DNA of 7,621 bases from Acidobacteriaceae bacterium (GCA_030042915.1 JASHYS010000497.1:1-7621); one strand, 5' to 3'. Numbered from the stretch's first letter, positions 1 through 5,350 are shown. Made by a program: numbers and translations. The notes: generated by a model not told the origin, from the sequence alone.

Positions 1-171
1 CTGTTCGCGATCGTTGTGTGCTGTGAACCCGGAGGGCGATTGCACAGCCTGCATCGCGGCAGGGTGAGGCGCGACCGGAGCGGTGTTCTGGCCCGATGCG
101 GAAATGGCAAAAGATAAAGCTGAAGCAACGGCAGACACGATCAAAGCAACGACTGGAACAGGCTGGCGCAT
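1..171 (-). CDS. N-terminus of an unidentified secreted protein, cut by the window edge
   Basis: Reading the minus strand from the ATG at 169-171 gives 57 codons without a stop, running exactly to base 1, so the gene continues outside the window. The start is supported by a GAGGT Shine-Dalgarno at 177-181 with a 5 nt spacer. The product opens MRQPVPVVALIVSAVASA and continues with a hydrophobic stretch to about residue 25, followed by SGQNTAPVAPHPAAM. This looks like a Sec signal peptide with cleavage near residues 25-28. The exported part so far is rich in Ala, Pro, Ser and Gln, like a low-complexity linker after a signal peptide. The gene begins only 41 bp past the terminator stem that ends the upstream unit, so it needs its own promoter overlapping that hairpin, or depends on read-through. 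The family cannot be told from 57 residues. The start and export signal are fairly secure; the function is unknown. Confidence 0.72.
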   Translation of the reverse strand, partial: MRQPVPVVALIVSAVASALSFAISASGQNTAPVAPHPAAMQAVQSPSGFTAHNDREQ

Positions 172-202
172 GTTTTACCTCGATGAGCGAACAAGTCGCA
201 GG

Positions 203-237
203 TAAAATGAAACGGCCTCTGCATGTCGCAGAGGCCG
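203..237 (-). terminator. Intrinsic terminator after the TPR lipoprotein gene
   Basis: A perfect 10 bp inverted repeat, CGGCCTCTGC (213-222) and GCAGAGGCCG (228-237), encloses a 5 nt loop. On the minus strand it is followed by TTTCATTTTA, a U-rich tail. It starts 33 bp past the TPR gene stop. The plus-strand side has only a broken T stretch (cttggtttc), so the main direction is leftward. Confidence 0.85.
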
Positions 238-269
238 CTTGGTTTCAATCGAACCGGGAACGCATGGGA

Positions 270-1106
270 TCAGTGCATCTCGCCGTTCTGATCCATCTGG
301 ATGCCGCCCGGGCCCGCATTCTTCTTCTGCTCATTGGCCTTGCGCATATCCATAGCCTTGTGCGTCCAATCCTCGGCCATGGCCAGATCCTGGGCCACGG
401 CTTGAGGATTGCCGTAGTCCACGTCGGCCTTGTTGCGGTAGATGAGGTTTAAATACTGCATGGCAGCGTCGTAATTGGGGCGATCGTCGACGGCCATGTT
501 GAGATACTTCAGGCCTTCATCCACCAGGGGCGCGTTCTCCTTGGCCAGCGGCTCCATTACTTTCTTGGGGGCCTTGGCGTTGCCCTTGCCGTCGTCGTTC
601 AGGCCGGCATCCTGCAGCGCCTTCAGCTTGTTCTCATGCGCCTTGGTCCAGTCGATCACGCCGATGGTATACGCTGCCTCAGCATCCTTGGGATCAACGG
701 CAAGAACCTTCTTCTGCCAGATTTCGGCGTCGTCCAGGTCCTTGATGTTGTAATAAATGCCCGCGATCTCCTTCATGCTGTCCACATTGTTCGGGTGATT
801 GGCCAGAACCTCTTTAAAGATGTCGATGGCCTGGTTGGCGACCTTCAGATTGTCGGGCGTCGACACGCCGGGCACCACATCCTGTTCCAGCGCCTTGCCC
901 AGGTAGATCTTGGCTGTGGGCAGCGCTGGATCCAGTTCCACGGCCTTCTGGAAGTGCTCGACGGCCTCATCGTAGTGGCCGCTCTTGAAGGCGTCCACTC
1001 CCTTGTTCAACTGGTCGCGGGCCATCAGCTGTTTGCAGCCGCTCATGGAAATCGCCATGGCGGCCAGAGCCACCGCGAGCGCCCCAATTCGTGCAGTTCG
1101 ATTCAT
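270..1106 (-). CDS. TPR-repeat lipoprotein linked to the ExbB/ExbD genes
   Basis: The product is 278 residues. Its N-terminus has two basic residues (R3, R6), a hydrophobic segment (residues 7-20) and a lipobox-like MSGC ending at Cys24, so it is probably a lipid-anchored envelope protein. The next residues are Lys-Gln rather than Asp at +2, which in Lol-type sorting would favour the outer membrane. TPR-like helical repeats are clear at about residues 29-62 (KGVDAFKSGHYDEAVEHFQ, then AVELDP) and 89-150 (AIDIFKEVLANHP; DDAEIWQKKVLAVDP; AAYTIGV). A further repeat-like region lies near 190-245, and the tail (about 255-278) is Lys/Asn/Gly-rich. The ATG at 1106 was chosen because GGAGAAGGG lies at 1114-1122 and the lipobox spacing is right; an 18-residue upstream extension in the same frame would spoil the signal peptide. 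It is the last gene after exbB-exbD-exbD, suggesting a scaffold role in that complex, loosely like CpoB/YbgF beside Tol-Pal. The function is inferred from context; substrate and partners are unknown. Confidence 0.88.
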   Translation of the reverse strand: MNRTARIGALAVALAAMAISMSGCKQLMARDQLNKGVDAFKSGHYDEAVEHFQKAVELDPALPTAKIYLGKALEQDVVPGVSTPDNLKVANQAIDIFKEVLANHPNNVDSMKEIAGIYYNIKDLDDAEIWQKKVLAVDPKDAEAAYTIGVIDWTKAHENKLKALQDAGLNDDGKGNAKAPKKVMEPLAKENAPLVDEGLKYLNMAVDDRPNYDAAMQYLNLIYRNKADVDYGNPQAVAQDLAMAEDWTHKAMDMRKANEQKKNAGPGGIQMDQNGEMH

Positions 1107-1221
1107 CTTCGTACCCTTCTCCTGCAGGCACAGTCCCGAAGGGCGTGGCCTGGAAATCATTGCAACCGGCCGCGGGCGGGGGGCTTCCGGGACCAGAAGA
1201 GAAATTGTACCGCGCCCGCGC

Positions 1222-1258
1222 GCGTTTGACGCTGTGACGACGCGCAGACGCCTTTTTT
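1222..1258 (+). terminator. Possible plus-strand intrinsic terminator facing the exbD genes
   Basis: On the plus strand GCGTTTG (1222-1228) pairs with CAGACGC (1245-1251) with one G-U pair, and an inner CGC/GCG pair (1230-1232 and 1242-1244) extends the stem across a bulged A. Directly after it come C and six T (1253-1258). This has the layout of a rho-independent terminator for rightward transcription, yet no rightward gene lies nearby. On the minus strand the stem has a C-A mismatch and no T tail. It could stop antisense transcripts before they enter exbD, or it may be chance. Confidence 0.35.
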
Positions 1259-1264
1259 ATTGGC

Positions 1265-1317
1265 CTGAATCCGGGGCGTCATCAACCGAATGCGGTCTAC
1301 GTTGGCCGCCTTGCCGA
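1265..1317 (-). pseudogene. Relic of a third exbD (C-terminal fragment only)
   Basis: Bases 1265-1317 match 1345-1397, the end of the upstream exbD, at a constant 80 bp offset with 43 of 53 identical positions by hand count. In one minus-strand frame the relic reads GKAANVDRIRLMTPRIQ, against GRAANVDHIGLMTPKIQ in the intact gene. Several differences are synonymous (AAC/AAT, GTA/GTG, ACG/ACC) and others conservative (K/R, R/K), the pattern expected of a paralogue that diverged under protein-level selection before decay. The relic frame differs from that of the preceding exbD stop, so it is not a read-through extension. There is no start, transmembrane segment or proton-path Asp here, so no functional ExbD could be made. 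It suggests a former exbD-exbD-exbD tandem, or a local duplication that later drifted. Confidence 0.75.
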
Positions 1318-1332
1318 CTCCTGCGCCCCCGG

Positions 1333-1794
1333 TTACATGCCCTGCTGAATCTTGGGGGTCATCAATCCAATGTGGTCCACATTGGCCGCCCGGCCGATAT
1401 CGATCACGGTGGCAATGTACTGGAAGTTGACGTCGTCGTCGCCCTTGACGAACATCACGCGCTCGGCGCGATTGGCGTAAATCTCGGTCAGCTTCTGCTC
1501 CAATTCCCGATCCGCTGCCGGACCACCCACGCCGCCGTTAATGTCGGTCTCGTTGATCTTGTAAGCCGGAGCCTGGCCGGGGCGATAGAGAACCTGAACC
1601 ACAATGGTGCGGTCATTCGGCTGCTGTTGCTGCTGCGGGTTCTTGGGCGGCTGCGGCACCAGAGCATCCAAACCCCTCGGCGTAACCGGCACAATCACCA
1701 TGAAGATGATCAACAGCACCAGCAGAATGTCGATCATGGGCGTCACATTGATCTCAGACATGTTGCCGCCCGCCCCACCCATAGACATTGCCAT
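1333..1794 (-). CDS. exbD: ExbD/TolR-family biopolymer transport protein (second copy)
   Basis: This is a 153-residue ExbD/TolR protein, an inner-membrane subunit with one transmembrane helix and a periplasmic domain that works inside an ExbB oligomer. The family core is plain: SEINVTPMIDILLVLLIIF at residues 13-31, with Asp22 at the place of the single membrane aspartate needed for proton flow. The helix spans about 20-37. The periplasmic domain runs from about residue 62 to the end, finishing IDIGRAANVDHIGLMTPKIQ. Unlike its neighbour it has a Met/Gly-rich N-terminus (MAMSMGGAGGN) and a Pro/Gln-rich linker (residues 47-59, with five Gln in a row at 54-58). The start at 1794 has GAGGAG at 1804-1809 with a 9 nt spacer; an in-frame ATG two codons later is less well placed. 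It lies 57 bp after the first exbD, clearly in the same operon. Whether it forms heterodimers with the other ExbD or a separate complex is unknown. Confidence 0.95.
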   Translation of the reverse strand: MAMSMGGAGGNMSEINVTPMIDILLVLLIIFMVIVPVTPRGLDALVPQPPKNPQQQQQPNDRTIVVQVLYRPGQAPAYKINETDINGGVGGPAADRELEQKLTEIYANRAERVMFVKGDDDVNFQYIATVIDIGRAANVDHIGLMTPKIQQGM

Positions 1795-1851
1795 GGCTTA
1801 AAACTCCTCGCTTCTTTGAGATTTCATCGAAAAAGCCCTACCAGCGCGGTC

Positions 1852-2292
1852 TCACTCGCCGCCAATCTGGTTGCCTTCGCGTCTTTGCGTCAATAGAACT
1901 GCATCTTCAACGCCCGCTGTACGCACGTCGTCAATGGCGTCTTCGACCACCTTGAACTGTGCGCGCGCATCGGCGCGGAAATAGACAGTCTTGTCGGTTT
2001 TGTCAGCAAGCTTATCGCGCACCTGGCTTCCCAGCTGCGAAGGATCGACTCTGTTCTGGCCCAGGTAGATGGCACCGTCGCGCGTGACGGCGATAACCAC
2101 CGCGTCTTCCTTGTCGGCATCGGGCATGGCGGTGGCATTCTCAGCCTTGGCCAGGTCGATGGCCACCTTGTTCTGCAACATGGGGGTGATGACCATGAAG
2201 ATGATGAGCAGCACCAGCATCACGTCGACCATGGGAGTGACATTGATGTTGGAATTGACTTTCTTGCCTTCGTCGCGAACCGTAATTGCCAT
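1852..2292 (-). CDS. exbD: ExbD/TolR-family biopolymer transport protein (first copy)
   Basis: This 146-residue ExbD/TolR protein is the partner of ExbB in the proton channel that powers TonB. The core SNINVTPMVDVMLVLLIIF covers residues 14-32, with Asp23 as the membrane aspartate and the helix over about 21-41. The periplasmic domain includes AVVIAVTRDGAIYLGQN and TVYFRADARAQFKVVEDAID, both typical of the family. The ATG at 2292 was chosen because GGAG lies at 2300-2303 with a 7 nt spacer and the product then starts MAITVRDEGKK, a normal ExbD cytoplasmic tail. An in-frame ATG 20 codons upstream has no ribosome binding site and would add an atypical tail. The Shine-Dalgarno sits inside the palindrome CGGAGCTCCG (2295-2304). 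Length and motifs match a classical ExbD more closely than the downstream copy does. Confidence 0.95.
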   Translation of the reverse strand: MAITVRDEGKKVNSNINVTPMVDVMLVLLIIFMVITPMLQNKVAIDLAKAENATAMPDADKEDAVVIAVTRDGAIYLGQNRVDPSQLGSQVRDKLADKTDKTVYFRADARAQFKVVEDAIDDVRTAGVEDAVLLTQRREGNQIGGE

Positions 2293-2374
2293 TGCGGAGC
2301 TCCGTGCGTTGAAATTTTCTCCCGGACGCTCTCCGGGCTTGCTCAAATTCAAGCCAGCCGAGCCAGGATCGAAT

Positions 2375-2410
2375 GCCGGGCGGAGGGCTTTTCAGTTTCC
2401 TCCGCCCGGC
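2375..2410 (-). repeat. Intercistronic hairpin between exbB and exbD
   Basis: GCCGGGCGGAGG (2375-2386) and CCTCCGCCCGGC (2399-2410) are perfectly complementary, giving a 12 bp G+C-rich stem with a 12 nt loop. On the minus strand it starts 34 bp after the exbB stop and ends 82 bp before the exbD start. Neither side carries a T tract, so it is not an ordinary intrinsic terminator. Such stems can protect an upstream message from 3'-5' decay or pause polymerase; here that might give more ExbB than ExbD, but this is inference. Confidence 0.7.
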
Positions 2411-2444
2411 CGGATTCCCGCTCCAGCCAACAGCGGCTTCGCTC

Positions 2445-3188
2445 TTAGCGCTTGTGGCTCTGCTTGATAAAGTAGTCGACCAATTCGCTTGAGGAGTTGT
2501 CCATTTCCACGTCAAACGCCTCGACGCGCCCGGTGAAGTAGTTGAATGCCATGACGGCGGGGATGGCTACGAGCAGGCCAAACGCCGTGGTGACGAGAGC
2601 CTCAGAGATACCGCCGGCGACGGCGCCGATACCCGCGATCTTCTGGGTGGCGATTGCGTCGAAGGCGTGCAGAATGCCGACCACGGTGCCGAACAGGCCC
2701 ACGAAAGGAGCGGTGGCGCCGATGGTAGCCAGAACCGCCAGGCCCCTCTTCAGCTTGGCGTGGACAATCGCCTCGGCCCGTTCCAGCGCACGGCCCGCGC
2801 TGGCGATGGTTTCGTCGGTCGCCTGTCCAGCGGAGGCGCGGAATTCCTGCAGGCCGGCGGTAACAACCTCGGCCAGGTGGGACTTCTTGTTGCGGTCGGC
2901 AATCTTGATGGCTTCTTCAAGCTTGCTTTCCTTCAGTGCGCCGGCAACCTTGGGAGCGAACTCGCGCGATTGCTTGCGGGCGGCAGAAAAGTAAAAGTAA
3001 CGGTCGATCATCACAGCCAGGGACCAGACCGACTCAATAAACAGGACGATGGCCACAGTGCGAGCCAACCATGCCATGTGCTCCCAAAGTTGCATGGGAC
3101 TGAATCCCACAGACTGGCCTTCTTCCTGAAAAAGAGCCAGGCTGTTGGCCGCTTGCGAAGTGAAATGTGCGAGCTGAGCGAGAATCAC
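2445..3188 (-). CDS. exbB: ExbB/TolQ/MotA-family proton channel subunit
   Basis: The 247-residue product is an inner-membrane protein with three predicted helices at about residues 41-61, 150-175 and 195-218, and a cytoplasmic domain between the first two, the ExbB/TolQ layout. The family signature is present: ATIGATAPFVGLFGTVVGI (154-172), with Thr168 matching the conserved helix-2 Thr, and GISEALVTTAFGLLVAIPAV (193-212), with Glu196 and Thr201 matching helix-3 channel residues. Residues 1-35 form a Gln/Ala-rich N-terminal extension before the first helix. ExbB oligomers surround ExbD and use proton flow to energise TonB. Translation starts at GTG (3186-3188), supported by a strong Shine-Dalgarno at 3198-3203; the first downstream ATG codons lie near or inside the first helix and lack a site. 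It heads exbB-exbD-exbD-TPR lipoprotein and is separated from tonB by a terminator, so a promoter within 3189-3294 is expected, though I could not identify one securely. TolQ is possible by fold, but TonB and ExbD context favours ExbB. Confidence 0.95.
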   Translation of the reverse strand: MILAQLAHFTSQAANSLALFQEEGQSVGFSPMQLWEHMAWLARTVAIVLFIESVWSLAVMIDRYFYFSAARKQSREFAPKVAGALKESKLEEAIKIADRNKKSHLAEVVTAGLQEFRASAGQATDETIASAGRALERAEAIVHAKLKRGLAVLATIGATAPFVGLFGTVVGILHAFDAIATQKIAGIGAVAGGISEALVTTAFGLLVAIPAVMAFNYFTGRVEAFDVEMDNSSSELVDYFIKQSHKR

Positions 3189-3197
3189 TGAATCGTT

Positions 3198-3203
3198 CCT
3201 CCT
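3198..3203 (-). promoter_or_regulatory. Shine-Dalgarno deciding the exbB GTG start
   Basis: AGGAGG on the minus strand lies 9 nt before the GTG at 3186-3188. It overlaps a short self-complementary segment (3199-3209, CTCC and GGAG arms around TTA) that could partly hide it in the mRNA. The strength of this site is the main reason for accepting a GTG start. Confidence 0.8.
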
Positions 3204-3230
3204 AAGGAGATTCTTGTAAACTGCGTTGAA

Positions 3231-3244
3231 CCCGCCGCGGCGGG
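3231..3244. repeat. 14 bp perfect palindrome upstream of exbB
   Basis: CCCGCCGCGGCGGG is its own reverse complement and lies 42 bp before the exbB GTG, in the gap where the exbB promoter should be. It could be an operator or an mRNA stem, but pure G+C palindromes also arise by chance in G+C-rich DNA. No recognised regulator motif is seen. Confidence 0.45.
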
Positions 3245-3294
3245 CGATGTTATGGAACGCGACGCCAGGCCGGGCGAGGGCGCATTCAGGTCAT

Positions 3295-3325
3295 AAGGAA
3301 AACCCCCTGCCGAATGCGCAGGGGG
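3295..3325 (-). terminator. Intrinsic terminator after tonB
   Basis: On the minus strand CCCCCTGC pairs perfectly with GCAGGGGG (3318-3325 and 3303-3310) around a 7 nt loop, followed by TTTTCCTTA. It starts 13 bp past the tonB stop. The stem is strong and the tail U-rich, so most tonB transcripts probably end here and exbB is read from a separate promoter. Confidence 0.85.
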
Positions 3326-3338
3326 CCAAGGTTTTCGA

Positions 3339-4058
3339 TCACCCACCCAGGGTGAAAATGACATTGACTGTGGTATCGACCTCCACCGGCTCGTTGTTGA
3401 GCAGGTAAGGCCGGTAACGCCAGGTTCTAACAGCGTCGATGGCCGCCTGCTGCAGCATGGCCGGTCCGCTGATGACGCGCAGATTCTCGATGGTCCCCTG
3501 CTTGGAGATGGTGGCCTGCAATACCACCGTGCCGGAGACGCGTGCAGCCTTGGCAATCGGCGGGTAGACGGGCTGCGTCTTCTGAATCAGCATGCCCACA
3601 GCCACACCGGCCGAAATGTTCACTTTCTTGGGAGCAGCAGCCTGCACCTTGGGACCGTTCCCAGTGCCAAACATGCTGCCCATTACGCCGTTAGCGCTGC
3701 CGCCCATGCCCTCCATGCCGGCCACGCCAAAGCTCGACGGCGGCGCTTCTTTCTCGGTCACCATCTGAATGTTCTTGGGAATGCGCGTAGGCGCCGTGAG
3801 CTGGTTGTTCATCATCTCAGATTGCACGTGCACCACCTTTACTTCCGGTGGCGGCGGTGGCGGAGGCGGCGGTGGCGGCGGAGGGGGAACAGTTAACACT
3901 GTCGCCATTAATGCATCGGGCAACGCCTCTGGGTAAATGAGCGGAATCAGAATCAACAGAATGAGAATTCCCCCGTTGATTCCGGCAGTGAACAACATCC
4001 AGCGGCCGCTCTTGGTCTTGATCCTTTTCCCTGATTCGAATGTGGAGTCTTCAAACAT
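3339..4058 (-). CDS. tonB: TonB-family energy transducer
   Basis: This 239-residue protein is anchored in the inner membrane and passes ExbB/ExbD energy to outer-membrane TonB-dependent receptors. A short basic cytoplasmic tail (residues 1-20, with GKRIKTKSGR) leads to one helix at about 22-41. Next come 14 consecutive prolines (58-71) and a linker with a Met/Gly-rich part (112-135, including MEGMGGSANGVMGSMFG). The C-terminal TonB domain covers about 160-239: PVYPPIAKAARVSGTVVLQA, then a Gly-rich turn, AIDAVRTWRYRPYLLNNEPV, and a final beta strand VNVIFTL. The ATG at 4058 has GAGG at 4065-4068 with a 6 nt spacer. The terminator just downstream suggests a separate transcript from exbB. Nothing near it is a receptor gene, so the transported substrate cannot be told. 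The family assignment is firm; whether it is the only TonB of the cell is unknown. Confidence 0.94.
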   Translation of the reverse strand: MFEDSTFESGKRIKTKSGRWMLFTAGINGGILILLILIPLIYPEALPDALMATVLTVPPPPPPPPPPPPPPEVKVVHVQSEMMNNQLTAPTRIPKNIQMVTEKEAPPSSFGVAGMEGMGGSANGVMGSMFGTGNGPKVQAAAPKKVNISAGVAVGMLIQKTQPVYPPIAKAARVSGTVVLQATISKQGTIENLRVISGPAMLQQAAIDAVRTWRYRPYLLNNEPVEVDTTVNVIFTLGG

Positions 4059-4367
4059 GGCCAGCCTCGGTGATCGGGATTGGTTACTTCTATTTTAGAC
4101 ACCGCCGCAAGTCCAAATGTTCCCGACGGCGCCTGCCCCCATATAGAAGCGAAACAACCTTATCAGACCCTGTGGCTTCGCTGCAAAAATTGCTGCAAAA
4201 ATGGTGCAAATCCCGACGCAAATCCTGACCCAAATCTTTGAGTTGGGCCTCCTTTCTCTTCCGGATGCCCCTGCCGCCGCAGGTTGGCCCCGGGGGGGCG
4301 TTTCCCTACCGGCGACAAGCACCTCGTTGCGGTTGGATGCACGCAGTGTGCCAGAGGTTCATTCAGC
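4059..4367. other. secF-tonB intergenic region
   Basis: These 309 bp between the secF stop and the tonB start hold no convincing gene; the open frames here are short, lack a good ribosome binding site and have improbable Arg/Pro-rich products. The part next to tonB should carry its promoter. TAAAAT at 4092-4097 (minus strand) is -10-like but no good -35 lies at the right distance. A ~12 bp repeat array occupies 4183-4241. I found no clear terminator for secF: a small CCTGC/GCAGG stem at 4270-4283 has no U tract. Read-through from secF into tonB therefore cannot be excluded. Confidence 0.7.
4183..4241. repeat. Five-unit, ~12 bp direct-repeat array upstream of tonB
   Basis: Units begin at 4183, 4195, 4206, 4218 and 4230 (spacing 12, 11, 12, 12): gcaaaaattgct, gcaaaaatggt, gcaaatcccgac, gcaaatcctgac, ccaaatctttga. 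On the minus strand the shared box reads GGATTTGC or ATTTTTGC. The array lies about 125-183 bp before the tonB start. The period is close to a DNA helical turn, so it could be a set of regulator boxes or a bent segment, or simply slippage-derived sequence. Confidence 0.6.
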
Positions 4368-5339
4368 TCACGCTTTTGAGCGCCTGGCTGCCGGGAGAGA
4401 GACGGTTTTGCCCCTGCCCGCCCGAAATTGCTGCCAGGCAACCAGCATGGGAGCCGCCACGGCGATGGAGGAATACGTACCGATGAGAATACCCACTACC
4501 AGGGCGAACGAGAAGCCGTTCAATACCTGGCCGCCGAAGACGAAGAGAGAAAGCACCGTGATGAACGTCAGTCCCGAGGTAAGCACGGTCCGGCTCAGGG
4601 TCTGGTTGATGCTGCGGTTGACCAGATCGGGGAGCGGCTCCCGGCGGCTCAGCCGCAGGTTTTCGCGGATCCGGTCGAACACCACGATGGTGTCGTTCAT
4701 CGAATAGCCGACCAGGGTGAGGATGGCGGCGATTACGGTGAGGCTGATTTCGCGCCCCGTCAGGGCGAAGGCGCCCACGGTGATGAGCGTGTCGTGGAAG
4801 CAGGCCACCACCGCGGCGACGCCGTAGATTAACTGAAACCGGAACCAGAGATAGACGAGCATGCCGGCCAGCGAGAAAAGCGTTGCCTGCACGGCTTTTT
4901 TCTTCAGTTGCTCGCCCACCGTCGGACCCACCACGTGGACCTGCACGCCTTTGGCTGGATCGAAGTGATTGTTGTAGTGCGCTTCAAGCGCGTTTACGAC
5001 TGTTGCCCGGCCCACGTCCAGCGCATTCTCATTCATCTCTTCAGGCAGGCTGATGAGAACCTGGTTATTGGTGGGATCGCCAAAGGTCGTAATGCGCGCG
5101 TCCTTGATGCCGGCTGCGGCGATGGCCGCGCGAATGGCCTCGATATCGGGACGGTTGGAAAACTGCACCTGGACTTCAGTGCCGCCGCGAAAGTCTACGC
5201 TCAAAGGCACAGGCGAGCCGATATGCTTCCAGTCCCAGGTCATCTTGATGATGCCGGCCACACTGAAAATCATGGAAAAGGCCAGGAAGTACCACTTCCA
5301 CCCCAGCCAGTTCACATTGACGCTGCGAAAGAATTCCAC
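4368..5339 (-). CDS. secF: Protein translocase subunit SecF
   Basis: SecF is an inner-membrane subunit that with SecD helps complete Sec-dependent export using the proton motive force. The 323-residue product has a first helix at about 16-34, then the SecF motif VDFRGGTEVQVQF (48-60), a periplasmic domain to about 148, and five further helices between about 150 and 305. The conserved segment ISLTVIAAILTLVGYSMNDT (198-217) is followed by IVVFDRIREN; Asp216 matches the conserved Asp of the SecDF proton path. Length fits separate SecF proteins (about 300-320). The Arg/Lys-rich C-terminal tail (306-323) is cytoplasmic and not specially conserved. The start is GTG at 5337-5339 with AGGAG at 5346-5350 and a 6 nt spacer; no ATG lies before the first helix. 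It follows secD by 116 bp, a gap filled by an unusual inverted repeat that could lower SecF relative to SecD. The assignment is firm. Confidence 0.97.
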   Translation of the reverse strand: MEFFRSVNVNWLGWKWYFLAFSMIFSVAGIIKMTWDWKHIGSPVPLSVDFRGGTEVQVQFSNRPDIEAIRAAIAAAGIKDARITTFGDPTNNQVLISLPEEMNENALDVGRATVVNALEAHYNNHFDPAKGVQVHVVGPTVGEQLKKKAVQATLFSLAGMLVYLWFRFQLIYGVAAVVACFHDTLITVGAFALTGREISLTVIAAILTLVGYSMNDTIVVFDRIRENLRLSRREPLPDLVNRSINQTLSRTVLTSGLTFITVLSLFVFGGQVLNGFSFALVVGILIGTYSSIAVAAPMLVAWQQFRAGRGKTVSLPAARRSKA

Positions 5340-5345
5340 TGCTTT

Positions 5346-5350
5346 CTCCT
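5346..5350 (-). promoter_or_regulatory. Shine-Dalgarno deciding the secF GTG start
   Basis: AGGAG on the minus strand, 6 nt before the GTG. It directly adjoins one arm of the TAG/CTA inverted repeat, so pairing of that repeat in the mRNA would place a stem right against the ribosome binding site. Confidence 0.75.

Noticed and set aside
1107..1160. N-terminal extension of the TPR lipoprotein to 1160
   Set aside because: It would place a non-hydrophobic tail before the signal peptide; the ATG at 1106 has a good Shine-Dalgarno and gives a normal lipoprotein start.
1204..1232. Possible promoter for the TPR gene (TACAAT at 1204-1209, minus strand)
   Set aside because: The -10 match is good but nothing resembling TTGACA lies 16-18 bp upstream; the gene can be read from the exbB operon.
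985..1896. A 303-codon open frame on the plus strand
   Set aside because: It lies opposite the TPR gene, the relic and both exbD genes, has His/Arg-rich improbable translation and no ribosome binding site support. The minus-strand genes are clearly real.
2293..2352. N-terminal extension of the first ExbD to 2352
   Set aside because: No ribosome binding site, and the ATG at 2292 gives the usual short ExbD tail.
4092..4120. Possible tonB promoter (TAAAAT at 4092-4097, minus strand)
   Set aside because: Distance to the start is reasonable, but no acceptable -35 hexamer is found at the right spacing, so it is not listed as a feature.
4270..4283. Candidate secF terminator (CCTGC/GCAGG stem)
   Set aside because: Only 5 bp with no following U tract on the minus strand.
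4095..4441. Short minus-strand open frames between secF and tonB
   Set aside because: They overlap the end of secF or the repeat array, have no convincing ribosome binding site and give low-complexity Arg/Gly/Pro products.
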